Assembly (NCBI GenBank): GCA_017405375.1
Contig: JAFRAO010000042.1
Location: 1 to 35,290, forward strand
From: a bacterium
GTDB lineage: Bacteria > Cyanobacteriota > Vampirovibrionia > Gastranaerophilales > Gastranaerophilaceae
Direction: 5' to 3'
Length of the DNA stretch: 35,290 nt
A model generated the notes under the pieces. The model worked only from the letters and a program-made list of their open reading frames with translations, was not told the DNA's origin and searched no databases. The translations under genes and the position numbers were made by a program. This document shows, in pieces, positions 14,811 through 22,400 of this stretch. Each line of letters begins with the position of its first letter. Positions within the stretch are counted from its first letter, which is position 1.

Positions 14811-14959
14811 CTAAATTAACTTTTTGAACTTATACTCGCCGTTTTTATCGGGGATCAGGATATAGCTGTTTCCGGCATTAAATAATCTTTTGTGTCCGGC
14901 TGAGTGATAGAGAACTTCGCCTTTTTTATTTCATCCAATGTTTCACATATATATCCCAT
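14811..14959 (-). pseudogene. Small gene interrupted by a -1 frameshift at A-AAA-AAG
   Basis: With AAAGGA about 7 nt upstream, ATG at 14959 opens MGYICETLDEIKK. The continuing frame gives AKFSITQPDT... and stops at 14855. The -1 frame entered exactly at A-AAA-AAG instead gives GEVLYHSAGHKRLFNAGNSY then ILIPDKNGEYKFKKLI, a much more protein-like sequence ending at 14811 just before the OB-fold gene. Joined, the product has 49 residues. This heptamer is the classic -1 slippery site, but a one-base homopolymer error or mutation would look the same. Function unknown. Confidence 0.5.
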
Positions 14960-14961
14960 AG
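14921..14961. repeat. 41-bp direct repeat, copy 2
   Basis: Second copy of 14172-14212, here containing the start codon and first 12 codons of the small frameshifted gene. It is likely the original location, as it carries ribosome site and start. Confidence 0.9.
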
Positions 14962-14971
14962 TTTAATCCTT

Positions 14972-15034
14972 TCTGTTAAAATAACATTTTTCAAAATTCT
15001 TTATCTTAATTACTTGTAACTTTATTTTAACAGA
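14972..15034. repeat. 13-bp perfect inverted repeat in the leader of the small gene
   Basis: TCTGTTAAAATAA (14972-14984) is mirrored by TTATTTTAACAGA (15022-15034), 37 bp apart, directly upstream of the ribosome site of the gene starting at 14959. It may be a leader RNA fold or an operator pair. Confidence 0.6.
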
Positions 15035-15038
15035 TACA

Positions 15039-15057
15039 CCCGACAGATTAGGTCGGG
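15039..15057 (-). terminator. GC-rich hairpin after the UDG-like gene, possible weak terminator
   Basis: CCCGAC (15039-15044) and GTCGGG (15052-15057) form a 6-bp stem with a 7-nt loop, 12 nt after the stop of the UDG-like gene on the minus strand. No T-run follows, so termination is uncertain. Confidence 0.4.
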
Positions 15058-15068
15058 GGTAGAGTTTA

Positions 15069-16004
15069 TTATTCATAATTATAAATTTTTCTTTCCAATA
15101 AAACTTTCCAATATTCTTTATCTTCAAACTGTTCATTATAATCAAATTTTCTGTTATTTATATCGTTTAGTTTTGAGGGGTGAACAGATAGAAATATTGT
15201 TAAATTTTTATTTTCAACTGTAACAGAGCATTTATCTGTTACAACGCTGTTTTTAAATCCTTTATTATCATTTCTTTTCCTGTTTGAAGGAAATTTTTCA
15301 TTTAATATAATATCTTGTATCAAATCCTTATTGTTTATTTCATTTAATATTTGGAAAAATGTATTTTGAGCCTCGCCCCCCCATAAATAAATTTCAATAG
15401 AATTCTTTCTTTCATTATTAAATATTTTTTTAATAATTTGCGTAATAAAAAGCTTCCAACAGCTTATTCTATTTGATTTAGAAGAAGTTGTATCATAAGT
15501 TAATGAGGTATTTAATAATAAAACTTTAGATTCTTTAAGCCACGTATTTATTTCTTTCATATTAGGTTTTTTGGGTGTAAAATCTTTATTCCTATTAATT
15601 GCTTTTAATATGTAATACAATGAATCATTTTTATTTACTTCCCTATTCAATAAAAATGCTAATCCTGTTGCTTTACCTTCTTCTTTGTCAGTATACGGAT
15701 CTTGACCTAAAATTAGAACTTTTGTTTTACTTGGCTCAAATAACGAAAATGCTTTGAAGATTAGTTTTAATTTTTCTTTTATAAAATCTTCTTCTTTATT
15801 TTCAAAATCTTTTTTATTTGGACTTGGACTTGTGCAATTATTTATACAATCAATAATAGAAGTTTTATATTTGTTTTCATTATCTTTAAATAAATTTTTC
15901 ATATCAATACCATCAAACCAACCTTCTTTTATATAATTTTTGTCTTGTTCATCTTTTAATGACATTAAAGTGCTAATTAAATTATCTTCTGTAAGTTCTA
16001 CCAT
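15069..16004 (-). CDS. Uracil-DNA glycosylase family-1-like protein
   Basis: The 311-residue protein shows the UDG fold motifs: GQDPY (100-104) in VLILGQDPYTDKEEGKATGLAF, VLLLNTSLTY (161-170) and VHPSKLN (274-280). These correspond to motif A with the catalytic Asp102, the central LLLN strand and the H-P-S leucine-loop motif. The residue after GQDPY is Thr rather than the usual His, and there is an extra N-terminal region of ~90 residues plus insertions (normal Ung is about 225 residues). It therefore probably excises uracil or a related base, but substrate may differ from housekeeping Ung. AGGAG lies 5 nt before the ATG. It neighbours phage remnants and is divergent from the XRE gene at 16160. 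A role against uracil-containing or modified phage DNA is only a possibility. Confidence 0.8.
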   Translation of the reverse strand: MVELTEDNLISTLMSLKDEQDKNYIKEGWFDGIDMKNLFKDNENKYKTSIIDCINNCTSPSPNKKDFENKEEDFIKEKLKLIFKAFSLFEPSKTKVLILGQDPYTDKEEGKATGLAFLLNREVNKNDSLYYILKAINRNKDFTPKKPNMKEINTWLKESKVLLLNTSLTYDTTSSKSNRISCWKLFITQIIKKIFNNERKNSIEIYLWGGEAQNTFFQILNEINNKDLIQDIILNEKFPSNRKRNDNKGFKNSVVTDKCSVTVENKNLTIFLSVHPSKLNDINNRKFDYNEQFEDKEYWKVLLERKIYNYE

Positions 16005-16159
16005 GTTTACTCCTATACATCTTTAAAAATCCATAAATTACTATTTTCAGAATTGATAGGAATATCTTACACTATTAAAAGCCTAAAAGCAATATGACTA
16101 CATCTTTAAATAACCTTACCTTAAATGTTTAAATAGATTAACATTAGAAAGAGGTAAAA

Positions 16160-16492
16160 ATGTTAGAAACAGTTGATACTATTGACATCAAACAGCTTTT
16201 AGGTAAACGAATTAAAGAGTTAAGAGTCCAACGAGGATATACACAGGAGTATTTATCTGAAAAAATCGGAATTGGTCAAAGAAACCTAAGTAAGATAGAA
16301 TGTGGTAATAATTTTGTAACTGCCGAAACTTTATCTAAATTACTTAAAGTACTGAATATAGAAGCAAAAGAACTTTTTGATTTTAAACATAAACAAGATA
16401 AAGAAGGACTAAAACAAGAACTATTACAGGCAATTATCCATGAAACAGTTGACATAGAACTGCTATACAAATTTTATTCAACTATAAAATAA
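16160..16492 (+). CDS. XRE-family transcriptional regulator
   Basis: The 110-residue protein has a clear lambda-repressor-like HTH (about 14-70): LGKRIKELRVQRGYTQEYLSEKIGIGQRNLSKIECGNNFVTAETLSKLLKVLNIEAKELFDF. A short helical C-terminus (KQELLQAIIHETVDIELLYKFYSTI) could dimerise. GAAAGAGG lies about 7 nt before the ATG. It is divergent from the UDG-like gene across a 155-bp gap in which I see no further feature. It may control that gene or act on chromosomal targets. After it, 16493-16641 holds no recognisable gene. Confidence 0.88.
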   Translation: MLETVDTIDIKQLLGKRIKELRVQRGYTQEYLSEKIGIGQRNLSKIECGNNFVTAETLSKLLKVLNIEAKELFDFKHKQDKEGLKQELLQAIIHETVDIELLYKFYSTIK

Positions 16493-16641
16493 GTATTTTT
16501 ATAAAATATACCAAGAGGAATGTAAAGTAACACATGGAATGATTTTCTTGAACGGATAGTGTGAGTCATTAGGGCAACGTTGTGTTCAAAATTTCTCAAA
16601 AATGTCCGCATTTTTTGTAAAAATTTCCGTCAATTTCTGTA

Positions 16642-17130
16642 CTAAAATTCCGACTTGTCTGCTTGTTTTATAACAGAGTATAAATCCCATATCTCATCTA
16701 AATTCAAACCCTTTTCACACATAATTGCATAATGTGATTTATTTGATGAAAAGTTTACAACATAGATTTTATCGGTGTCATTATTCCCTCTTGTATTGAA
16801 CTTTATATAATTTATTGAAACCTCTTTGTTTACAGGATAGTTGTTATAATCTCCGCTTATATCCCCTCTGCCGTCAAACTTTTTACTTTTTCTTATTGTT
16901 ACCTCTTTATTATTAAACGGATATTCAACCTCAATCATATCTTCCATAGCACGAATGTTGCAGTTTGAAAGTTCAACAGGAAAATTAAACCCTGCCTTAT
17001 TTTTTGCACATTTTAAATCCTGTCCGCAATCAATCCAAGGATTAGGCATACCGACATAAGAAGAATTTGTGCAAGCAGTTGTGAATATTACAAATAAACT
17101 ACAAATAAAAAGACCTTTTAAATTATTCAT
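16642..17130 (-). CDS. Putative lipoprotein, unknown function
   Basis: The 162-residue protein starts MNNLKGLFICSLFVIFTTAC, a lipoprotein signal peptide with lipobox F-T-T-A-C; Cys20 would be lipidated. The mature part has a Cys-rich N-terminal piece (GMPNPWIDCGQDLKCAKNKAGFNFPVELSNC) and then a mostly beta region (MIEVEYPFNNKEVTIRKS... VSINYIKF). I do not recognise a named domain. An AGAGG ribosome site lies about 7 nt before the ATG. The HU gene follows 5'-to-3' on the opposite side of a terminator, so it is probably a single-gene unit. Confidence 0.75.
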   Translation of the reverse strand: MNNLKGLFICSLFVIFTTACTNSSYVGMPNPWIDCGQDLKCAKNKAGFNFPVELSNCNIRAMEDMIEVEYPFNNKEVTIRKSKKFDGRGDISGDYNNYPVNKEVSINYIKFNTRGNNDTDKIYVVNFSSNKSHYAIMCEKGLNLDEIWDLYSVIKQADKSEF

Positions 17131-17162
17131 TTAGCACCTCTTGAACTTGATTTTAGCATAAA

Positions 17163-17192
17163 AAAAGTGCCGGCATGAGAACCGACACTTTT
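17163..17192 (-). terminator. Terminator of the HU gene
   Basis: AAAAGTG (17163-17169) and CACTTTT (17186-17192) plus CGG/CCG inside form a stem with one C-A mismatch. On the minus strand it ends in a run of T's, 17 nt after the HU stop. Confidence 0.8.
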
Positions 17193-17208
17193 GGAATTAA
17201 GAATAAAA

Positions 17209-17481
17209 CTATTTTACTAATTCTTTGAACTTCTTACCTGCTGACCAAGTCGGAACAGTTTTAGCAGCGATTTTTAATGCTGCACCTGTTTGTGGGTTTC
17301 TGCCTGTTCTTGCAGCACGTCTGCGAGCTTCCCAAGTACCAAAGCCAACAAGAGTTACTTTGTTACCCTTTTTTACTTGTGCTTGAATTGTGTCGATAGT
17401 TGCTGTCAAAATAGCACTTGCATCTTTTTTAGAAACTTTTGTCTTTTTTGAAATTTCTGAAATTAATTCTTCTTTGTTCAT
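17209..17481 (-). CDS. hup: HU-family DNA-binding protein
   Basis: A 90-residue histone-like protein: MNKEELISEISKKTKVSKKDASAILTATIDTIQ (helical dimer part), the GNKVTLVGFGTWEARRRAARTGRNPQTG beta-arm with the conserved GFG and R-x-x-R-x-G-R-N-P, and C-terminal VPTWSAGKKFKELVK. It bends DNA and helps compact the nucleoid and act in replication or recombination. The start at 17481 gives the standard length and has AAAGGGG about 6 nt upstream; a 13-residue in-frame extension has no support. It has its own promoter and terminator. Confidence 0.95.
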   Translation of the reverse strand: MNKEELISEISKKTKVSKKDASAILTATIDTIQAQVKKGNKVTLVGFGTWEARRRAARTGRNPQTGAALKIAAKTVPTWSAGKKFKELVK

Positions 17482-17535
17482 TGTTAACCCCTTTCTCTTT
17501 TTAAAACCTAATAGCCACAAAAAAACTACCTCTTT

Positions 17536-17564
17536 ATTATATACAAAAAGCCTGAATTACACAA
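17536..17564 (-). promoter_or_regulatory. Promoter of the HU gene
   Basis: Minus strand TTGTGT (17564-17559), 17-bp spacer, perfect TATAAT (17541-17536). The transcript would start near 17529, giving a leader of about 48 nt. Confidence 0.6.
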
Positions 17565-17583
17565 AATTATTTATTAAAAAGGA

Positions 17584-17613
17584 AAAACCACAATTCCGAA
17601 AAATTGTGGTTTT
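17584..17613 (-). terminator. Terminator of the DUF6941-like / PilZ operon
   Basis: AAAACCACAATT (17584-17595) and AATTGTGGTTTT (17602-17613) form a perfect 12-bp stem with a 6-nt loop, 37 nt after the PilZ gene stop. The minus strand continues TTTTTCC. Confidence 0.85.
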
Positions 17614-17650
17614 GCAATCTGTCCTTGAATAGCGACAGAAGTGATGTATC

Positions 17651-18346
17651 TTATAAATTATTTTTTGCTTGTTCGTGCAGTTTACGTTGTTTTATCTGTT
17701 CTTTTGTAAGGAATTGACCTAATTTTTCGGCACTTTTCTTTTTCATTTCTAAAAATTCAAATGCACAACGATATGAAACTCTGCCTTTTTCTTGACGAAC
17801 AAATCTTACAGGAATTTTTAATACAACATCGACATCCAAGAATAATACAATATTAAAAGCCACATATTTTTCAGGATCGATTTTTACATAATCATCTTTG
17901 GACATTGATTCCAATTTATGAAAAAATACACCGCCGAGTGAAATATCGACCAATCGTGATAAGAAACTGTCGCTTCTTCCGTCTTCATAAGTACATGTTA
18001 ATACACAGGTTCGTTTTAATTTTAATCTATAATATTTCCGCCTGTTTATTTTTGTTACTTTTTTAGGGTGGTCAATAATCAAATATGTTAATCCGTTTGC
18101 TTCTTTGATGTTATCTAATATCGTATCAGCATCACATAAAGCATTATCAAAAACATATTTCAAATTCACGATTTGCGGAGGTGCTAATTTTAAGTCCTTT
18201 TCTTCTGTCGATAATGTAATATTGTTATCGCTGATAAAAAGTATGTTAGCATCTATAATGCGAGATTTACCCTCGGAATTGTCATATTTTACACCAATCC
18301 TTTTTAGATTTTTTAAATCTTTCGGATTAAATGCTTCTTCTACCAT
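17651..18346 (-). CDS. PilZ-domain c-di-GMP receptor (YcgR-like)
   Basis: The 231-residue protein has an N-terminal YcgR/flagellar-brake-like beta domain (about 15-95) and a PilZ domain (about 100-215). The c-di-GMP-binding residues are present: R-R-K-Y-Y-R (102-107, the R-x3-R motif) and D-I-S-L-G-G (134-139, D/N-x-S-x-x-G). It should bind cyclic di-GMP in the cytosol and adjust motility, pilus activity or envelope output. The target is not evident. The gene is 11 nt after the DUF6941-like gene, so the two form an operon closed by the terminator at 17584-17613. Confidence 0.88.
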   Translation of the reverse strand: MVEEAFNPKDLKNLKRIGVKYDNSEGKSRIIDANILFISDNNITLSTEEKDLKLAPPQIVNLKYVFDNALCDADTILDNIKEANGLTYLIIDHPKKVTKINRRKYYRLKLKRTCVLTCTYEDGRSDSFLSRLVDISLGGVFFHKLESMSKDDYVKIDPEKYVAFNIVLFLDVDVVLKIPVRFVRQEKGRVSYRCAFEFLEMKKKSAEKLGQFLTKEQIKQRKLHEQAKNNL

Positions 18347-18357
18347 ATAAATTTTCC

Positions 18358-18840
18358 TTATGCGTTAACAGGTTCTTCGTGATGTTCTTCCTGCGGTTGT
18401 TCTTGAGCATCTTTTTCAAGTTCTTTTTCCAATTCTTCAGGTTGGATTCCTTCATCTTGTTTCTGTGGAACTAACATTGGAAGAACAGGATATTTTCTTG
18501 AATAAACTTCTTTGTCATTATCATTAACGTAGAAAGTTAAATCTGATACACTGTAATCCATAACGATTTTTATATTTTGTAAGAATGCGTTATAAACAAA
18601 ATCTTCATGAGGAATATTTACTTTTGCAGTTCCCAAATCGATTTCTTTTCCGTTGCTTGCAACTGCTTTAACTCTCAAATTATGTTCGCCGACAGACCAT
18701 TTAGGACCGCATAGAATAGCCATATCGAAGTTAAATTCCGCAGGCATAGCAACTGTCCTGAAATTGTTATAAACATTCATACAAGTTAATTTATCGTTCT
18801 TATAAATAACTGTTTCCGCTAATATTAAATACTCTGACAT
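18358..18840 (-). CDS. DUF6941-like conserved protein
   Basis: The 160-residue protein starts at MSEYLILAETVIY, chosen because GGAGTG lies 5-7 nt before the ATG; longer in-frame versions read through the hairpin upstream. The N-terminal 120 residues form a beta-sandwich-like domain (LILAETVIYKNDKLTCMNVYNNFRTVAMPAEFNFDMAILC, GEHNLRVKAVASNG) of the type in DUF6941 proteins. The C-terminal ~40 residues are a Glu/Gln-rich disordered tail ending HHEEPVNA. Function is unknown. It is co-transcribed with the PilZ gene. Confidence 0.7.
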   Translation of the reverse strand: MSEYLILAETVIYKNDKLTCMNVYNNFRTVAMPAEFNFDMAILCGPKWSVGEHNLRVKAVASNGKEIDLGTAKVNIPHEDFVYNAFLQNIKIVMDYSVSDLTFYVNDNDKEVYSRKYPVLPMLVPQKQDEGIQPEELEKELEKDAQEQPQEEHHEEPVNA

Positions 18841-18879
18841 TTTCACTCCTTTTTTGTATTTTAACTTTTGGGAATTGCA

Positions 18880-18899
18880 GGTGCGGAATAGTCCGCACC
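18880..18899 (-). promoter_or_regulatory. Strong GC-rich hairpin upstream of the DUF6941-like gene
   Basis: GGTGCGGA (18880-18887) and TCCGCACC (18892-18899) form a perfect 8-bp stem with a 4-nt loop, 40 nt before the start codon and GC-rich in an AT-rich region. It is either a leader structure or an upstream terminator without T-run. Confidence 0.5.
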
Positions 18900-18954
18900 A
18901 TACAATCGGTTTACCCAAATCTCAACTCATTTTTATTTTAATCTTGTAGGTTTA

Positions 18955-18974
18955 AAATAAGCCTAAACTTATTT
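18955..18974 (-). terminator. Possible weak terminator after skp
   Basis: AAATAAG (18955-18961) and CTTATTT (18968-18974) form a 7-bp stem with a 6-nt loop, 11 nt after the Skp-like gene stop; the minus strand then has TTT. It is AT-rich, so the call is tentative. Confidence 0.4.
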
Positions 18975-18984
18975 ACCCCTACCC

Positions 18985-19428
18985 CTATTTTACTGCCTTT
19001 TGAATATTTGCAGTTAAATCATCACTGCTGTATAAAACTTGACCTTGTTTTGATAATACAAGATTATATCCTTTTGTTCTTGCTTCGTTTGCGATTGCTT
19101 TTGTAATATCTACATCAATAGCTTGCAATTTTTTACCATAATTTGCTCTTATATCTTCTTGTTTTTTGATAAATTCAGCATCGTATTTTTTGATAAGTTT
19201 TTCTTTGCCTTCTTTTGTCTGCTGTTTATCAACATCTGCTTTTACTGTCTTAAGCCATTTATCAAGTTCTTGCAATTTAGTCTGTTGTTCTTTCTTTAAT
19301 GCTTGAACTTGTGATGAACTTGCGACAACTGCCTGAACATCAACAACTGCAATTTTTGTGTCTGCCATTGCAGCGTTTGTAATCCCCATTGTTGCTAATA
19401 ATAATGTTGTAACTAATAGTTTTTTCAT
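18985..19428 (-). CDS. skp: OmpH/Skp-family periplasmic chaperone
   Basis: The 147-residue protein has a signal peptide (MKKLLVTTLLLATMGITNAAMA, cut near residue 22). TKIAVVDVQAVVASSSQVQALKKEQQTKLQELDKWL follows, the typical Skp start with a beta strand leading into a long alpha-hairpin (about 40-120). The end GYNLVLSKQGQVLYSSDDLTANIQKAV is the conserved C-terminal strand-helix. Skp proteins trimerise in the periplasm and hold unfolded outer-membrane proteins. It is 27 nt downstream of the 1772-residue autotransporter, the last gene of that operon, which fits a client-chaperone pair. Confidence 0.9.
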   Translation of the reverse strand: MKKLLVTTLLLATMGITNAAMADTKIAVVDVQAVVASSSQVQALKKEQQTKLQELDKWLKTVKADVDKQQTKEGKEKLIKKYDAEFIKKQEDIRANYGKKLQAIDVDITKAIANEARTKGYNLVLSKQGQVLYSSDDLTANIQKAVK

Positions 19429-19455
19429 TGTTTTTTACCTCTTTTACCTTTCTGA

Positions 19456-22400
19456 TTATCTGTGATTATTTAATGAAATTTCTGTTTTCTTTAATTCAGG
19501 TGTTTTATTCAAGTGAGAATCACCAACCTTGCTCGGATCTTTACCCAATGCCCAAGTGAAACCTGCTTGAAGTCCTACACCGTTTCTTCCGCCGTTTGTT
19601 AAGTAAGTTTGGAAGAATCCGGCAAATCTTTCACCCCAAGTTTTACGAATACCAACACCGTATTTAACATAAGGTTTAACTGACATTTCAGGTAACGCTG
19701 CATCATTTGCTTTGAATTTTGTATCATCCATAATATTCCAAACCATTGCTACACTTGCGTATGGCTGCCAACCGTTTTTGAGGTTTCCGATGAACTTCAA
19801 TTCAGGCTGTAATTGAATAGCGTGCAAAGGATCTGAATCTATACGAACACCTGCTGCGTTTGTATAATCGAATGTATTAACGAATGAATATGACATTAAC
19901 CAACTCGGTTGAATGATGAATTTGCCGTTAGCAAGTTCCCAATTATATCCTGTTTTAGATGCGATACCTGCCATTAACATTGCGAAATCTTCATTACCGA
20001 ACATTGTGCTTGCTTCACCTGCTGAAGCTCCTGCGTTAAGAGTTAAACCTGTGAAGAAGTTTCCTTTGTATGCCATACCTGTTAAACCGAGTGTACCACC
20101 GTTTTGATAAATTGATACACCGTTATAATTTTGATGTGAGCCGTTATATCCGACATAAGCACCCCACATGCCATCCCAACCATGACCCAAATCATAGAGT
20201 TGAGATTCACCGCCCATATAAGTTCCGTATGCGGTATTTTCAACTTTCGGACCACGTCTTAAACCGACTTTTTCAAATGTTGCATAAGGTCTGAACCAAC
20301 CCTCTGCTCTTTCTTGTCTATACATTGTTGAATCGTATAACAAGCCGCCGTCAGCTGCTGCATAATGGTTTTTCATCTTCAATGCCTGACGTTGTTCTTT
20401 CGTCATAAGCATATACATATCCATATTGTAGAATGCTTCGTCATAAGAATTTAATTGAGTTAAATATCCTCCGACTTGAGCTGCAACAGAACCTGCCAAT
20501 ACTGATGGGTTGAAGTCTGTGTAACTTCCTGTATTTGACCTTGTAAAGTTGAAGTTACCGTTTGTATTATCATAACCTACGTTGTATTTGAATATTCGAG
20601 ATAATGCAGTTCCCGAATAATTGATATTACCCATTAAGTTAGGATCGCTTGTGAAATTAATTGTTGTAGTATTTGCTTTTGCATCTGATAACAAGTTAAT
20701 TCCTGCTACACTTAATGTTCCTGTTGCAGGGTTTGATGAAACATTTGTAAATCTGTCCATTGTACCTGCTGCCAAATCTGCATCAACATATAAGTTGGAA
20801 GCACCTGTTATTTGTAAATCGTTCAATGCAATTGTTGTAGCGACTCCGTTTCTTAAATCTAAATTACCTCCGGCAAATTCCATAGAGTTCAATTTTGCAG
20901 GATTATTCAAATAACTGTCTTTTAAGTAAGTTAATGTACCGCCGTTTAATCTCCATTGAACATCTGCATCTTGTCCGCCACGAGTAACATCTGCACCTGC
21001 GTTTACGGCAGTCAGCGGATCCATAACACCATTTACATTAATTGTACCGTTATTGAATATAACTTGGTTATTCGGATTATTAGATATAATATCATCATCA
21101 ATAGTAATTGTTTTTCCGTTGTTTGCTTCAAATGTTACGGTAGAAGCAGGATTGCCTGCACCTGTTGCCATATAAATTGCGGTTTTATTTGCACCAGTTG
21201 TACCTGATAATGTAACATCGTGTTCTTCTGCTTGAATAGTTAATGTGCTGTCATTGTTAACTAAGATTGCTCCGCTTCCGGCTGTAGCATTTACATTTGA
21301 GATATTTGTATCTTTTAAAATTACATGTCCGGAATCAATTACATCACCGACAATCAATCCTTTTGTTACTATCGAATTTCCATTACCTTGTACTTTGAGG
21401 TTACCGATAACAGAGTTTGTTGAACTTCCTTGTTCATTTGAATCCATTGAATAGTTATAATAAGCATTTTCATCATCTGTTATGTCGCTTGTGCGAACAA
21501 CATTTGCCAATGTATCTCTCTTAGCAGTCAATAATCCTGTACCATTGTTATAAGTTACAGAGTTTGCCATTCCTGTTGCAGTTATTAAATCAACATTTGC
21601 CAAAGAAACAATATTTTTAGCACCTACGGCAAAAGTATAATTATCACCACCATTTGCGTTACTTATATCAAGTTTGTTGATATTAAGTTTTGCAGAATTA
21701 TTAATATATGTTGAATCAACGGATAAAGTATCACCCCAATCCATATCAATACCTAATTCTGAATATTGACCTAAATGAAGTTTGTTTCCGTAATTTAATG
21801 CATCAGGAGTTCCATTTAATACATTTAAAGTTGCTAAAACAATATCATCTTCACCTGTGCCTATCCACAAATTACCTACATTTTGGAAAGCATCACCATT
21901 TCCTAATGTAACAGCAGCTCCATTTCTCAGATATACATCACCTGTGTAATTTAGTTGTGCATCTGATAAAATATTTCCACCGACATACAATTTACCTGCT
22001 GTACCTTGAATTCTGTTTGCATCATCAAATGTAACACTATCACTTAAAATATTATATGTTGCACCTGCATTGCTTAATGTCACATTTCCTGTTAAATTTT
22101 CATATTTTGAATTTAATACTGCTTCTGATTTTGTTAATGTAACATCATTTGTTATAGTGCCATTATTATCTAATGTACTATAAGTAAGTTCTATTTCACC
22201 CTCACCATTTATTGTGCCGTTATTGGTAAAAATTCTATCTCCTACAGATTCACTACCACTTTTGCCAATAACAAAACTATCAGAGTTATTTGTAATAGTA
22301 CCATTATTTATCGTTTCACCTGCTTCGTTATCTGTACCGACTACCATTGCAGAGTTTAACGTTAATGATGAACCGCTTGCTACGGATAATCTGTCAAGTG

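Noticed and set aside
14963..15145. 60-residue ORF on the minus strand overlapping the UDG-like gene
   Set aside because: It overlaps the UDG-like gene's 3' end, runs through a hairpin and an inverted repeat, and has no recognisable content.
16493..16641. Small RNA or promoter in the 149-bp gap after the XRE gene
   Set aside because: No convincing promoter, hairpin or T-run; nothing reportable.
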